This document shows, one piece after another, positions 23,767 through 33,563 of a stretch of DNA of 64,000 nucleotides. A program made the translations under genes and the position numbers. The DNA is from Mitsuaria sp. GD03876 (GTDB lineage Bacteria; Pseudomonadota; Gammaproteobacteria; Burkholderiales; Burkholderiaceae_C). Position 1 is the first letter of the stretch. The number at the start of each line of letters is the position of its first letter. The DNA is taken from assembly GCF_029840635.1 (NCBI RefSeq), contig NZ_JAOCCU010000008.1, positions 62,001 to 126,000 on the forward strand, given 5' to 3'. Below the pieces are notes generated by a model. It was not told where the DNA came from. It did no database searches and was given only the letters and a program-made list of their open reading frames with translations.

Positions 23767-23790
23767 AAGGCCGCTCACGCGGCCTTTTTC
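23767..23790 (+). terminator. hppA terminator overlapping the 3' end of paaZ
   Basis: AAGGCCGC (23767-23774), loop TCAC, GCGGCCTT (23779-23786), then TTTC. The loop contains the paaZ stop codon on the other strand, so the final paaZ codons form the downstream arm and T-tract. Confidence 0.8.
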
Positions 23791-25826
23791 GCGACCAGGG
23801 TCAGGATGTCGTAGCTGGCCACCAGCTCGCCGCGCTGGTTGGTGACCTGGACGTCCCAGGCCACGACGCCTTGCGGCGGCTGGTCGGGACGGTTGCCGCG
23901 GTCGATGCGGCGCTTGCAGGTCAGGCGCGCCTGGATGGTGTCGCCGATGGCCACCGGATTGACGAAGCGCAGCGTGTCCAGCCCGTAGTTGGCCAGCACC
24001 GGGCCCGGCGCCGGCGACACGAACAGGCCGGCGGCGGCCGACAGCACGAAGTAGCCATGCGCGATGCGCTGCCCGAACTGGGTGTCCTTGGCCGCGACCT
24101 CGTCGAAGTGCATGTAGAAGAAGTCGCCGCTGATGCCGCCGAAGTTGACGATGTCCGCTTCCGACACGGTGCGGCGATGGGTCAGCAGCGAGTCGCCGAC
24201 CTGGATCTCCTCGAAGTGCTTGCGGAACGGATGGATGGCGTCCTCGGTGACCTTGCCGCCGCGCACGTACTCGCCGGTGATCGCGGTGAGCATCGTCGGC
24301 GAGCCCTGCACCGCGCAGCGCTGCAGGTAGTGCTTGACGGCGCGGATGCCGCCGAGCTCCTCGCCGCCGCCCGCGCGGCCCGGGCCGCCGTGCTTGAGCA
24401 TCGGCAGCGGCGAGCCGTGGCCGGTCGACTCGCCGGCCGCGTCGCGGTCCAGCACCAGCAGCCGGCCGTGGAAGGCGGCCGCGTGATAGACGGCCTCGGC
24501 GGCCAGCGCCGGCGTCTTCGTGATCACCGAGCCCACCAGGCTGCCGCGGCCCTTGGCGGCCAGCGCCAGCGCCTGGTCGAAGTCGTCGTAGGTCATCAGC
24601 GTCGACACCGGGCCGAAGGCCTCGACGTTGTGGACCGCCTCGTTGCGCATCGCGTCGCGGCACAGCAGCAGCGTCGGCGCGAAGAAGGCGCCGTCGCCGA
24701 CGCCCTCGCCCACCGGCGCGAAGCCGTCGCGCTCGCCGTAGACGACCTCGTTGCCCTGGGCGAGCTGGGCCAGCCGCTCGGCCACGTCGGCCTGCTGCGC
24801 CTTGGAGGCCAGCGCGCCCATGCGCACGCCCTCGACGGCCGGGTCGCCGATCTTGATCTTCGCGAGCCGCTCGCGCAGCGCCGCGGCGACCGCGTCGACC
24901 TGCGCCGCCGGCACGATCGCGCGCCGGATGGCCGTGCACTTCTGGCCGGCCTTGGCGCTCATCTCGCGCATCACTTCCTTGACGAAGAGATCGAATTCCG
25001 GATCGCCGGGCACCACGTCCGGCGCCAGGATCGCGCAGTTCAGGCTGTCGGCCTCGGCGTTGAACGGCACCGAGCGGCGGATCAGGTTCGGGTTCACGCG
25101 CAGCTGGGCGGCGGTGTCGGCCGAGCCGGTGAAGGTGACGACGTCGGTCTCCTCCAGGCGGTCGAGCAGGTCGCCGGAACCGCCGATGACCAGCTGCAGC
25201 GCGCCGGGCGGCAGCAGGCCGGACTCGTCGATCATGCGGGCGCAGGCCTCGGCGACGTAGCTGGTCGCGGTGGCCGGCTTGACGATGCAGGGCATGCCGG
25301 CGAGGAAGCTCGGTGCGAACTTCTCGAGCATCCCCCACATCGGGAAGTTGAACGCGTTGATGTGCACGGCGACGCCGCGCTTGGGCACCAGCACGTGGGT
25401 GCCCATGAACTGGCCGGCCTTGCCCAGCGCCTGGGCGGGGCCTTCATGGACGATGTTGCTGGAGGGCAGTTCGCGACGGCCCATCGAGGCGTAGGCGAAC
25501 AGCGTGCCGAAGCCGCCCTCGATGTCGATCCACGAATCGGGCCGGGTCGCGCCGGTGTGGGCGGAGACGGCGTAGAGCGCTTCCTTGCGTTCCTGCAGGT
25601 AGGTCGCGAGCGCCTTGAGGATGGCGGCGCGCTGCTGGAAGTCGAGCGCCAGCATCGCGGGCAGCGCCTGGCGGCGGGCGAAGGCGAGGCTCTCGGCGAA
25701 GTCGAGTTCCTCCGCATGGGTCTGCGCCACCAGCCGTCCGTTGATGGCGCTGTGCAGGCCGCGCGCGGCGGTGGAGCCGATCCAGCGGCCGGCGATGAGG
25801 CTTTGAAGGACAGGAGTGGCGCTCAT
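23775..25826 (-). CDS. paaZ: PaaZ: oxepin-CoA hydrolase / 3-oxo-5,6-dehydrosuberyl-CoA semialdehyde dehydrogenase
   Basis: A 683-residue bifunctional ring-opening enzyme. Residues about 1-520 are an NADP-dependent aldehyde dehydrogenase with Glu258 (FNAEADSLN) and nucleophile Cys297 (AGQKCTAI). Residues about 545-683 are a MaoC-type hydratase ([34 protein letters not shown]). Together they open the oxepin ring and oxidise the resulting aldehyde before it cyclises to tropone derivatives. Last gene of the minus-strand paa unit; a terminator after the binding-protein gene lies just upstream, so paaZ may also have separate control. Confidence 0.96.
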   Translation of the reverse strand: MSATPVLQSLIAGRWIGSTAARGLHSAINGRLVAQTHAEELDFAESLAFARRQALPAMLALDFQQRAAILKALATYLQERKEALYAVSAHTGATRPDSWIDIEGGFGTLFAYASMGRRELPSSNIVHEGPAQALGKAGQFMGTHVLVPKRGVAVHINAFNFPMWGMLEKFAPSFLAGMPCIVKPATATSYVAEACARMIDESGLLPPGALQLVIGGSGDLLDRLEETDVVTFTGSADTAAQLRVNPNLIRRSVPFNAEADSLNCAILAPDVVPGDPEFDLFVKEVMREMSAKAGQKCTAIRRAIVPAAQVDAVAAALRERLAKIKIGDPAVEGVRMGALASKAQQADVAERLAQLAQGNEVVYGERDGFAPVGEGVGDGAFFAPTLLLCRDAMRNEAVHNVEAFGPVSTLMTYDDFDQALALAAKGRGSLVGSVITKTPALAAEAVYHAAAFHGRLLVLDRDAAGESTGHGSPLPMLKHGGPGRAGGGEELGGIRAVKHYLQRCAVQGSPTMLTAITGEYVRGGKVTEDAIHPFRKHFEEIQVGDSLLTHRRTVSEADIVNFGGISGDFFYMHFDEVAAKDTQFGQRIAHGYFVLSAAAGLFVSPAPGPVLANYGLDTLRFVNPVAIGDTIQARLTCKRRIDRGNRPDQPPQGVVAWDVQVTNQRGELVASYDILTLVAKKAA

Positions 25827-25857
25827 GGGATGTCTCTTTCGAACTTCTGAAATGAAC

Positions 25858-25885
25858 GAGGGCGGGACTGGCGTGTCCCGCCCTC
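25858..25885 (-). terminator. Hairpin terminator between the binding-protein gene and paaZ
   Basis: GAGGGCGGGAC (25858-25868) and GTCCCGCCCTC (25875-25885) form a perfect 11-bp stem with a 6-base loop. On the minus strand it is followed by GTTCATTT, a modest T-tract. It probably reduces rather than abolishes transcription into paaZ. Confidence 0.65.
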
Positions 25886-25897
25886 GGGATCAAAGAC

Positions 25898-27055
25898 TCA
25901 AGGCTGGAATTTCCAAGTGCCGCCTTCGATCTTGACCATGACGCGGGCGCGTTGATCCAGGCCGAGGTGGTCGTTGGGCGACATCGTGAACACGCCGTGC
26001 GCGGCGGGCAGTTCCTTCACGCCCTCGAGCGCGTCGCGCAGCGCCGCGCGGAACTGCGGCGTGCCCGGCTGGGCCTTCTTGATCGCGTTGGGGATCGCCG
26101 CCTGCAGCAGCAGGCCCGCGTCCCAGGCGTGGCCACCGAAGGTCGACACGCTGCCCTTGCCGTAGGCCTTCTCGTACTCGCTCACGTAGGCCTGCGCGCT
26201 CTTCTTGGCCGGATGGTCCGCCGGCAGCTGGTCCACGACCAGCACCGGGCCCGAGGGCAGGAAGGTGCCCTCGACGTCCTTGCCGCCCACGCGCAGGAAG
26301 TCGTTGTTGGCCACGCCATGCGTCTGGTAGTACTTGCCGGCGTAGCCGCGCTCCTTGAGCGTCTTCTGCGGCAGCGCCGCCGGCGTGCCGCTGCCGCCCA
26401 CCAGCACCGCGTCGGGCTTGGCCGCCATGATCTTGAGCACCTGGCCGGTCACCGACGTGTCGGTGCGGTTGTAGCGCTCGTTGGCGACGATGCTCAGGCC
26501 CTTGCTGGCGGCGACCTTGTTGAACTCGCCGTACCAGCCCTCGCCGTACGCGTCGGCGAAGCCGATGTAGGCCACCGTCTTCACGCCCTGCGCCTGCATG
26601 TGGCTGGCGATGGCCAGCGCCATCATGATGTCGTTCTGCGGCGTCTTGAAGACCCACTTCTTCTTGGCGTCCATCGGCTCGACGATGCGCGCCGACGCCG
26701 CCATCGAGATCATCGGCACCTGCGCCTCCGACACCGCGTCGATCATCGCCAGCGAGTTCGGCGTCACCGTGGACCCGACGACCACGTCGACCTTGTGCTC
26801 GGTGATCAGCTTGCGGGTGTTGGCCACCGCCGTCGTGGTGTCGGACGCGTCGTCCAGCACGATGTAGTTGACCTTCTGGCCGGCGATCGTCTTGGGCATC
26901 AGCGCGAAGGTGTTCTTCTCCGGGATGCCCAGCGACGCGGCCGGCCCCGTGGCCGAGACCGTCACGCCCACGTTGATGTCGGCGCGGGCGGCGCCGCCCA
27001 GGCCCATCAGCGCGGCGCCGGCCACGGCCAGCAGGGTCTTCTCGATGCGTTTCAT
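25898..27055 (-). CDS. ABC transporter substrate-binding protein, Liv/branched-chain type
   Basis: A 385-residue periplasmic type I binding protein. The signal peptide is MKRIEKTLLAVAGAALMGLGGAARA. The mature part begins DINVGVTVSATGPAASLGIPEKNTFAL, typical of LivK-like proteins, several of which bind aromatic acids. AAGGAG precedes the ATG. It lies inside the paa unit between the TetR regulator and paaZ, so phenylacetate or a related aromatic acid is the likely ligand. No permease or ATPase genes accompany it here. Confidence 0.9.
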   Translation of the reverse strand: MKRIEKTLLAVAGAALMGLGGAARADINVGVTVSATGPAASLGIPEKNTFALMPKTIAGQKVNYIVLDDASDTTTAVANTRKLITEHKVDVVVGSTVTPNSLAMIDAVSEAQVPMISMAASARIVEPMDAKKKWVFKTPQNDIMMALAIASHMQAQGVKTVAYIGFADAYGEGWYGEFNKVAASKGLSIVANERYNRTDTSVTGQVLKIMAAKPDAVLVGGSGTPAALPQKTLKERGYAGKYYQTHGVANNDFLRVGGKDVEGTFLPSGPVLVVDQLPADHPAKKSAQAYVSEYEKAYGKGSVSTFGGHAWDAGLLLQAAIPNAIKKAQPGTPQFRAALRDALEGVKELPAAHGVFTMSPNDHLGLDQRARVMVKIEGGTWKFQP

Positions 27056-27172
27056 GTTGTCTCCTTGGGAATGTGTTTTCAGGAACGCAAGGTCAAAAGG
27101 GGGACTGCCACTGCTCGAACGATGTCGGCGTCCGATCCCGATCGCCGACGGCGATGCTCCCCCGCGAAACCT

Positions 27173-27814
27173 TCATGAGGCTTGCGGGAGCGGGTGCTGC
27201 GGGGCGGGCTGGGTCAGCTCGGTGCGCACCGCGCCGAGGCCGCCGAAGAACAGGTCCGCCACCATCGGCGCGACGGCCTCGTAGGTCAACGCGCCGTCGG
27301 GCCGCATCCAGGTGAAGGTCCAGTTGATCATGCCGAACAGCAGCATGGTCAGCGGCTTGTGCAGGTGGGCGCCGCGCAGCTCCGGCCGCACCGCGGCCAC
27401 CGCGTCGGCGAAGCGCCCCACCACCTGGCGCTCGACGGCCACCATCCGCTCGCGGTGCTCCTCGTCGAGGAACTTCAGGTCCTCGGTCAGCACGCGGTGC
27501 TCGTGCTGCGCCTCGCCGTAGGTCTGCACGAAGCGGTGGATCAGCCCGCGCAGGTGCTCCTGCGGCGCCAGGCGCTGCGCGCTGACCTCGTCGACCAGGT
27601 CGACCAGGTGCTGCAGGTGGTTCTGGCAGATCTGCGCCAGCAGCTCATGCTTGTCGCGGACGTAGTGGTAGAGCGTGGGCTTGCTGACCGCGCAGGCCTC
27701 GGCGACCTGGTTCATCGAGGTCGCCGGGTAACCCTGGTTGGCGAACAGGCGGGCCGCCTGCGCGAGGATCTCCTCGCGGGTGGCATCGAATCCTGGAGCT
27801 CGACCTCGGGCCAT
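27173..27814 (-). CDS. paaR: TetR/AcrR family regulator, probable PaaR
   Basis: A 213-residue repressor. The N-terminal helix-turn-helix is ATREEILAQAARLFANQGYPATSMNQVAEACAVSKPTLYHYVRDKHELLAQI (residues about 8-60). The C-terminal helical domain binds the effector. It is encoded within the paa unit after paaE. In betaproteobacteria the phenylacetate pathway is controlled by a TetR-type PaaR that releases DNA on binding phenylacetyl-CoA. The palindrome at 34499-34514 is the likely target. The symbol rests on context. Confidence 0.85.
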   Translation of the reverse strand: MARGRAPGFDATREEILAQAARLFANQGYPATSMNQVAEACAVSKPTLYHYVRDKHELLAQICQNHLQHLVDLVDEVSAQRLAPQEHLRGLIHRFVQTYGEAQHEHRVLTEDLKFLDEEHRERMVAVERQVVGRFADAVAAVRPELRGAHLHKPLTMLLFGMINWTFTWMRPDGALTYEAVAPMVADLFFGGLGAVRTELTQPAPQHPLPQAS

Positions 27815-27834
27815 GAATCTCTTTTCCTTGTGAA

Positions 27835-28914
27835 TCAGCGTTCGTCGAAGGAGATCACGACGCGCGGCGTCAGGGCGTGCGCCTGGCAGCTGAGGATGAA
27901 TCCGGCCGCGACCTCGTGTTTCTCGAGGGCGAAATTCTTATCCATCCGGACCTCGCCCTCGATCAGCTTGCAGCGGCAGGTCGAGCACACGCCCGACTTG
28001 CAGGAGAACGGCACGTCCATGCCGGCCCGCGCCGCGGCGTCGAGCAGGCTGGGATCGCTCTTGCGGAACTCGATCTCGCGCGACACGCCGTCGCGGATCA
28101 CCACCACCTTGGCGGCCTCCGCGTCCTCGTCGTGGATCTCGTGCGGCGCCGGGCGGCCGGCCTGCATCTCCGGCGTGCCGAAGCGCTCGACGTGGATGCG
28201 CTCCTCGGGCACGCCGGCGGCGAGCAAGGCCGCCTCGGCCTGCTCGTTCATCTCGAACGGGCCGCAGACGAAGACCTGGTCGATGCCGGCCGCCGGCACC
28301 GGGCCGGCCAGGAAGGCGTCCAGCTTGGCCTGGTCCAGCCGGCCCGCCATCAGCGGCGCGTCGACATGCTCGCGCGAGAACACGTGGTGCAGCGTCAGCC
28401 GCGTCATGTGGCGGTTCTTCAGGTCCTCGAGCTCTTCCTTGAACATCGTCGACGCCGGCCGGCGGTTGCCGTAGATCAGCGTGAAGCGGCTCATCGGTTC
28501 GCGCGCCAGCACCGTCTTCATGATCGACAGGATCGGCGTGATGCCCGAGCCGGCCGCGATGCCGACGTAGTGCCGGGCCGAGGCCGGGTCCAGCGGCACG
28601 TGGAAGCGGCCCTGCGGCGGGAAGACCTGGACCTCGTCGCCAGTCTTGAGCTCGCGGTGGACCCAGGTGGAGAAGGCGCCGCCGTCGACCTGGCGCACGC
28701 CCACGCGCAGCTCGCCGTCGTCGACGCCGGCGCAGATCGAGTACGAGCGGCGCAGGTCCTGGCCGCCGACGTCGGAGCGCAGCGTCAGGTACTGGCCCTG
28801 GGTGAAGCGGAAGGTGTCGCGCAGCGCCTCGGGCACGTCGAAGCACAGCACGACGGCGTCGTCGGTGTCCTGGTGCTTGGCGCGCAGGCGCAGCGGGTGG
28901 AAGTGCAGGCTCAT
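27835..28914 (-). CDS. paaE: 1,2-phenylacetyl-CoA epoxidase reductase subunit
   Basis: A 359-residue NADPH reductase that feeds electrons to the PaaABC di-iron oxygenase. Residues 1-100 bind FAD (RRSYSICAGVDD) and 105-235 bind NAD(P) (GIAAGSGITPILSI, VFVCGPFEM). The C-terminal 90 residues are a plant-type 2Fe-2S ferredoxin domain, with cysteines in FSCKSGVCSTCRCKL and a distal SCQAH. It follows paaD by 31 bases. Confidence 0.96.
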   Translation of the reverse strand: MSLHFHPLRLRAKHQDTDDAVVLCFDVPEALRDTFRFTQGQYLTLRSDVGGQDLRRSYSICAGVDDGELRVGVRQVDGGAFSTWVHRELKTGDEVQVFPPQGRFHVPLDPASARHYVGIAAGSGITPILSIMKTVLAREPMSRFTLIYGNRRPASTMFKEELEDLKNRHMTRLTLHHVFSREHVDAPLMAGRLDQAKLDAFLAGPVPAAGIDQVFVCGPFEMNEQAEAALLAAGVPEERIHVERFGTPEMQAGRPAPHEIHDEDAEAAKVVVIRDGVSREIEFRKSDPSLLDAAARAGMDVPFSCKSGVCSTCRCKLIEGEVRMDKNFALEKHEVAAGFILSCQAHALTPRVVISFDER

Positions 28915-28945
28915 GGCGATGGCTCGGGAAGGTCGGCGCCGATGC

Positions 28946-29593
28946 TCAGATCGGCTTGAAGTGTTCGAAGGGCTCGCGGCAGGCGAGGCAGCGGTACAGC
29001 GACTTGCAGGCGGTCGAGCCGAAGGCGGACAGCTGCTCGGTGTGCGCGCTGCCGCAGCGCGGGCAGGCGATGGCCTCGCGGCGGCGGACGATGCGGATCG
29101 GCACGCCCTGCCCCGCCTCGACCGGTCCGGGCGGCGCGATGCCGTAGCGGCGCAGCTTCTCGCGGCCTTCGTCGGTGATCCAGTCGGTGGTCCAGGCGGG
29201 CGCGCGCCGCATCGTCACGGTGACGGTGCCGAAGCGCGCCAGCGCGTCGCGCACCGACTGCTCGATCGCCTCGGTCGCGGGGCAGCCGGAGTAGGTCGGC
29301 GTCAGCACGACCTCCAGGCCGTCGGCGCTCTCCAGCAGGTCGCGCACGATGCCGAGCTCCACCAGCGACACCGCCGGCACCTCGGGATCGAGCACCTGCG
29401 ACAGCACCTCCCACGCCGCGGACAGACGTCCGCAGCCGAGATCGCTGCCCGCGTCCGAGGGGACCGCGCGCGGACCGGCCGGGGCCCCCGGGGCCGACAG
29501 CGGTGACGCGAGCGTGGCCAGCCAGTCCAGGTGTGAGGGCATTGGCGAGGGCATTGGCGAGGGCGTGGGCGAGGGCGTGGGCGCGGCGCTCAT
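28946..29593 (-). CDS. paaD: 1,2-phenylacetyl-CoA epoxidase subunit PaaD
   Basis: A 215-residue MIP18/DUF59-family protein needed to mature the epoxidase, probably by iron-sulfur or di-iron assembly. The C-terminus has the zinc- or cluster-binding cysteines ACPRCGSAHTEQL and YRCLACREPF. The DUF59 core holds TPTYSGCPATEAIEQ. The ATG at 29593 has GGAG seven bases upstream; an ATG two codons earlier is too close to it. The N-terminus is an unusual Pro-Ser repeat (PTPSPTPSPMPSPMPS) made by a 12-bp DNA repeat, and PaaD elsewhere is shorter. Confidence 0.92.
   Translation of the reverse strand: MSAAPTPSPTPSPMPSPMPSHLDWLATLASPLSAPGAPAGPRAVPSDAGSDLGCGRLSAAWEVLSQVLDPEVPAVSLVELGIVRDLLESADGLEVVLTPTYSGCPATEAIEQSVRDALARFGTVTVTMRRAPAWTTDWITDEGREKLRRYGIAPPGPVEAGQGVPIRIVRRREAIACPRCGSAHTEQLSAFGSTACKSLYRCLACREPFEHFKPI
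29535..29582. repeat. Four 12-bp tandem repeats in the start of paaD
   Basis: Two copies of GAGGGCATTGGC are followed by two of GAGGGCGTGGGC. They encode a Pro-Ser/Thr-Met repeat in the PaaD N-terminus. Whole-codon units mean copy-number changes keep the frame. Confidence 0.85.
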
Positions 29594-29606
29594 GCGCATG
29601 CTCCGT

Positions 29607-30392
29607 TCACCACACCCCGCCGGGGTAGGCGCGCTGCAGCGACTGCATCGTCGACAGCAGGTGGCCCATGTGCTCGCTGTGGACGCCGCGCACGCCGGTG
29701 TAGACATGCGGCGTGTCCTTGGGACGCGCCAGGCGCGCCTCGGCCAGCACCTCGTCCATCGCCGCGTCCCACTCGGGCTTGAGCGAGGCCCAGGCCGGGC
29801 CCAGGCCGCTGGCGTCGGCCGCGGCGTCGACCGCGTCGGAAGTGAACAGCTCGTTGACGTAGGGCCACAGCTGCGCGAGCGCCGCCGTCATCCGCCGCGC
29901 CGACTCATCGGTGCCGTCGCCCAGGCGCACGACCCACTCGGCCGCGTGCTGCTGGTGGTAGCGGACTTCCTTGACCGCCTTGGCGGCGATGGCGGCCACC
30001 TCGGCGTCGCTGGAGGCCTGCAGCCGCGTCCACATCGGCAGCAGCCAGCAGGCGGCGATCAGGTTGCGGGCCTGCGTGAACGCGAAGTCGCCGCGCGGCA
30101 GCTCCATCAGCACCGGGTTCAGGTAGTGGCGTTCCTCGCGCAGGTAGGCGAGCTGGTCCTCGTCGAGCGGCGCGCCGCCCGCGGCCGCGCCGAGCTGGCC
30201 AGCGCGCGTCAGCAGCGCGCGCGACTGGCCCAGCAGGTCCAGCGCGATGTTGCCCAGCGCGAGGTCCTCTTCCAGGATCGGCGAATGGCCGATCCATTCC
30301 GAGATCCGGTGCGACAGCACCAGGCAGGCGTCGCCGACGCGCAGCAGGTACTGCGCGTCCGCGCGGGCACTGGGTTGGACGGAGGCGGTCAT
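29607..30392 (-). CDS. paaC: 1,2-phenylacetyl-CoA epoxidase structural subunit PaaC
   Basis: A 261-residue ferritin-like partner of the catalytic PaaA. It lacks an active di-iron site but stabilises PaaA in the oxygenase core. Family blocks include LRVGDACLVLSHRISEWIGHSPILEEDLALGNIALDLLG and KAVKEVRYHQQHAAEWVVRLGDGTDES. It lies 10 bases after paaB and 13 before paaD. Confidence 0.96.
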   Translation of the reverse strand: MTASVQPSARADAQYLLRVGDACLVLSHRISEWIGHSPILEEDLALGNIALDLLGQSRALLTRAGQLGAAAGGAPLDEDQLAYLREERHYLNPVLMELPRGDFAFTQARNLIAACWLLPMWTRLQASSDAEVAAIAAKAVKEVRYHQQHAAEWVVRLGDGTDESARRMTAALAQLWPYVNELFTSDAVDAAADASGLGPAWASLKPEWDAAMDEVLAEARLARPKDTPHVYTGVRGVHSEHMGHLLSTMQSLQRAYPGGVW

Positions 30393-30402
30393 CGTCCGGT
30401 CC

Positions 30403-30708
30403 TCACATGTGGTCGAGCTGCTCGGGCAGCTCGTAGAAGGTCGGGTGACGGTAGACCTTGTCCTCCATCGGGTCGAAGTACATCGACTTCTCGCCCGGGT
30501 CGGACGCGACGATCGCCGACGACGGCACGACCCAGATGCTCACGCCTTCCTGGCGCCGGGTGTAGACGTCGCGCGCCATCTGGACCGCCATCGCGGCGTC
30601 GGGCGCGTGCAGGCTGCCGCAATGCTTGTGGTCCAGGCCCGCCTTGTTGCGGACGAAGACTTCCCACAGGGGCCATTCGTTGGCGCCGGTCGTTTGATTG
30701 ATGCTCAT
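30403..30708 (-). CDS. paaB: 1,2-phenylacetyl-CoA epoxidase subunit PaaB
   Basis: A 101-residue small subunit linking PaaAC to the reductase. It starts MSINQTTGANEWPLWEVFVR and contains the conserved HCGSLHAPDAAMAVQMARDVYTRR. The ATG at 30708 was chosen because the family starts there; a longer in-frame extension runs back into paaA. The end of paaA is 47 bases upstream. Confidence 0.95.
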   Translation of the reverse strand: MSINQTTGANEWPLWEVFVRNKAGLDHKHCGSLHAPDAAMAVQMARDVYTRRQEGVSIWVVPSSAIVASDPGEKSMYFDPMEDKVYRHPTFYELPEQLDHM

Positions 30709-30755
30709 GGTGCGTGTGCGTGGAACGTGTCGGGGGGCGCGCCGGACGGCCGCGC

Positions 30756-31757
30756 TCAGGCGGCCTTGGCCTCGGTGGCGCGCTTGCGGGCGTGGGCGAG
30801 CGCCGCGTCGCGGACCCAGGCGCCCTCCTCCCAGGCGCGCACGCGCGTCTCCAGGCGCTCGGTGTTGCAGGGGCCGTTGCCGCCGACGACGCGCCAGAAC
30901 TCGGTCCAGTCGATCGGGCCGAAGTCGTGGTGATCGCGTTCGGCGTTCCACTTCAGGTCGGGGTCGGGCAGCGTGACGCCGAGGATCTCGGCCTGCGGCA
31001 CGGTCGCGTCGACGAATTTCTGGCGCAGCTCGTCGTTGGTCAGCCGCTTGATGCCCCAGCGCATCGACTGCTCGGAGTTCGGCGAGTCCTTGTCGGCCGG
31101 CCCGAACATCATCAGCGACGGCCACCACCAGCGGTTCACCGCGTCCTGGACCATCGCCTTCTGCGCCTCGGTGCCCTCGCGCATCATGACCAGCAGGCTC
31201 TCGTAGCCCTGGCGCTGGTGGAAGGACTCCTCGCGGCAGATGCGGATCATCGCGCGGGCGTACGGCCCGTAGGAGCAGCGGCACAGCGGCACCTGGTTCA
31301 TGATCGCCGCGCCGTCGACCAGCCAGCCCACCACGCCGATGTCGGCCCAGGTCAGCGTCGGGTAGTTGAAGATCGAGCTGTACTTGGCCTTGCCGGTGTG
31401 CAGCGCGTCCAGCATCTGGTCGCGGCTGGTGCCCAGCGTCTCCGCCGCCGAGTACAGGTACAGCCCGTGGCCGCCCTCGTCCTGCACCTTGGCCAGCAGG
31501 ATCGCCTTGCGCTTGAGCGTGGGCGCGCGCGTGATCCAGTTGCCCTCGGGCAGCATGCCGACGATCTCGGAATGCGCGTGCTGGCTGATCTGGCGCACCA
31601 ACGTCTTGCGGTAGTGCTCCGGCATCCAGTCCTTGGCCTCGATGAAGTCGCCGGCGTCGATGCGGGCGTCGAAGGCGGCGTTGCGCTGCTGTTCCTCGGC
31701 GGTCTGCAGCTTGGCGGCCTGGTCCTGCGGACCGACGCTCATGGCTTGCGTGTACAT
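30756..31757 (-). CDS. paaA: 1,2-phenylacetyl-CoA epoxidase catalytic subunit PaaA
   Basis: A 333-residue di-iron monooxygenase subunit that inserts oxygen into phenylacetyl-CoA to give the 1,2-epoxide. Iron ligands fall in [34 protein letters not shown] and [15 protein letters not shown]. The ATG at 31757 follows GAGGAG at 7 bases; a second ATG five codons later is possible. Only 11 bases separate it from the paaK stop. Confidence 0.96.
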   Translation of the reverse strand: MYTQAMSVGPQDQAAKLQTAEEQQRNAAFDARIDAGDFIEAKDWMPEHYRKTLVRQISQHAHSEIVGMLPEGNWITRAPTLKRKAILLAKVQDEGGHGLYLYSAAETLGTSRDQMLDALHTGKAKYSSIFNYPTLTWADIGVVGWLVDGAAIMNQVPLCRCSYGPYARAMIRICREESFHQRQGYESLLVMMREGTEAQKAMVQDAVNRWWWPSLMMFGPADKDSPNSEQSMRWGIKRLTNDELRQKFVDATVPQAEILGVTLPDPDLKWNAERDHHDFGPIDWTEFWRVVGGNGPCNTERLETRVRAWEEGAWVRDAALAHARKRATEAKAA

Positions 31758-31768
31758 GGAGGCTCTCC

Positions 31769-33076
31769 TCAGGGGGTCTTGGGTCGTTGGTCGACGACGC
31801 GGCGCGCCTTGCCGACCAAGGTGCGTTCGATCGAATCGGGCGCGCCCACGGTCACCCGGGTGGACACGCCGATCAGCGTCTTGATGCGGTGCTGCAGCGA
31901 CTTCGCCGCCGCCTGCGCGTCGCCGCCGGCGGCCGACATCTCGCAGCGCACCTCGACCGCGTCGAGGTGGCCGTCGCGGCTGACGACGATCTGGTACTGG
32001 CCCGACAGCCCGGGCTCGGCGAGCACCAGTTCCTCGATCTGCGTCGGGAACAGGTTGACGCCGCGGATGATCAGCATGTCGTCGCTGCGGCCGACGATCT
32101 TGCCCATGCGGCGCATGCTGCGCGCGGTCGGCGCCAGCAGCCGCGTCAGGTCGCGGGTGCGGTAGCGGATCACCGGCAGCGCTTCCTTGCTCAGCGAGGT
32201 GAAGACGAGCTCGCCCTCCGAGCCCTCGGGCAGCACCTCGCCGGTCTCGGGGTCGATGATCTCGGGATAGAAGTGGTCCTCCCAGATCACCGGGCCGTCC
32301 TTGGTCTCGATGCACTCGGAGGCGACGCCCGGGCCCATCACCTCGGACAGGCCGTAGATGTCGACGGCGTCGATGCCGGCCTTGAGCTCGATCTCGCGGC
32401 GCATCGCCTCGGTCCAGGGCTCGGCGCCGAAGACGCCGGTCTTGAGCGAGGACGCGCGCGGGTCCAGGCCCTGGCGCAGGAACTCCTCGACGATCACCTG
32501 CATGTAGCTCGGCGTGACCATGATCACGTCGGGCTTGAAGTCCTGGATCAGCTGGACCTGCTTCTCGGTCTGTCCGCCCGACATCGGGATCACCGTGCAG
32601 CCGAGCCGCTCGGCGCCGTAATGCGCGCCCAGCCCGCCGGTGAACAGGCCGTAGCCGTAGGCGATGTGGACGATGTCGCCCTGGCGCGTGCCGGCCGCGC
32701 GCAGCGAACGGGCGACCAGGTCGGCCCAGGTGTCGATGTCCTTGCGCGTGTAGCCCACCACGGTCGGCTTGCCGGTCGTGCCCGAGGACGCATGCACCCG
32801 CACCACCTGGTCGCGCGGCACGGCGAACAGGCCGAACGGATAGTTGTCGCGCAGGTCCTTCTTGGTCGTGAACGGGAACAGGCGCAGGTCGGACAGGTCC
32901 TTCAGGTCGTCGGGATGCACGCCCTTGGCGTCGAACGCGGCCTTGTAGTGCGGCACGTTCTCGTAGGCGTGCTTCAGCGTCCACTTCAGGCGCTGCAGCT
33001 GCAGCGCGCGCAGCTCGTCCTGGCTGGCGCGCTCGATGGGCTCGAGGTCCTCGGGCCGGAAGGTCTTCACCGTCAT
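31769..33076 (-). CDS. paaK: Phenylacetate-CoA ligase
   Basis: A 435-residue adenylate-forming ligase that activates phenylacetate with ATP and CoA, committing it to the pathway. The phosphate-binding loop is [17 protein letters not shown] (residues about 93-109). Later come [14 protein letters not shown] and [10 protein letters not shown]. The length fits bacterial PaaK. It lies 31 bases after paaI in the same unit. Confidence 0.97.
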   Translation of the reverse strand: MTVKTFRPEDLEPIERASQDELRALQLQRLKWTLKHAYENVPHYKAAFDAKGVHPDDLKDLSDLRLFPFTTKKDLRDNYPFGLFAVPRDQVVRVHASSGTTGKPTVVGYTRKDIDTWADLVARSLRAAGTRQGDIVHIAYGYGLFTGGLGAHYGAERLGCTVIPMSGGQTEKQVQLIQDFKPDVIMVTPSYMQVIVEEFLRQGLDPRASSLKTGVFGAEPWTEAMRREIELKAGIDAVDIYGLSEVMGPGVASECIETKDGPVIWEDHFYPEIIDPETGEVLPEGSEGELVFTSLSKEALPVIRYRTRDLTRLLAPTARSMRRMGKIVGRSDDMLIIRGVNLFPTQIEELVLAEPGLSGQYQIVVSRDGHLDAVEVRCEMSAAGGDAQAAAKSLQHRIKTLIGVSTRVTVGAPDSIERTLVGKARRVVDQRPKTP

Positions 33077-33107
33077 GGGTCGTGTCTCCTTGTCGTCCGG
33101 GACGGGC

Positions 33108-33563
33108 TCAGCGCCCGGCGGCCAGCTCGGGCACCACGGGCTTGCCCTTGATGCGGTAGGACCGGCCCCGGAAGACCGCGATCAATTCGTCGCGCTGGTT
33201 GGTGATGCGGATGTCGTAGACGCCGGTGCGGCCGGCCAGCGCGGTCTCGTCGGCGCGCGCCGTCAGCACGTCGCCCAGCCGGGACGGCGCGACGATGTCG
33301 ATCGCGAAGCCCGAGGCCACCGTCACCTCGTTGTGCGAGTTGCAGGCGAAGGCGAAGCAGGAGTCGGCCAGCGTCGTCACGAAGCCGCCGTGGCAGATGT
33401 CGAAGCCGTTGAGCATGTCCTCGCGCACCGTCATCGACAGCGTCGCGCTGCCGGGGCCGATCGCGTCGATGCGCATGCCCAGGCCGCGCGAGGCGCGGTC
33501 GTTGGCGAACATGGTGTCGCGGACGGCTTCCGCGACGCGCTGGGGATCGAGGGCCTCGCTCAT
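33108..33563 (-). CDS. paaI: Hydroxyphenylacetyl-CoA thioesterase PaaI
   Basis: A 151-residue hot-dog-fold thioesterase that frees CoA from dead-end hydroxylated phenylacetyl-CoA products. The active-site segment is MLNGFDICHGGFVTTLADSCFAFACNSH with the conserved Asp in DICHGG. The ATG overlaps the paaG stop by one base (TGATG), which implies translational coupling. Confidence 0.94.
   Translation of the reverse strand: MSEALDPQRVAEAVRDTMFANDRASRGLGMRIDAIGPGSATLSMTVREDMLNGFDICHGGFVTTLADSCFAFACNSHNEVTVASGFAIDIVAPSRLGDVLTARADETALAGRTGVYDIRITNQRDELIAVFRGRSYRIKGKPVVPELAAGR

Noticed and set aside
30756-32984. 742-codon frame fusing an Arg-rich segment to PaaA
   Set aside because: The front part is a shifted frame of paaK; PaaA has its own start and ribosome site at 31757.
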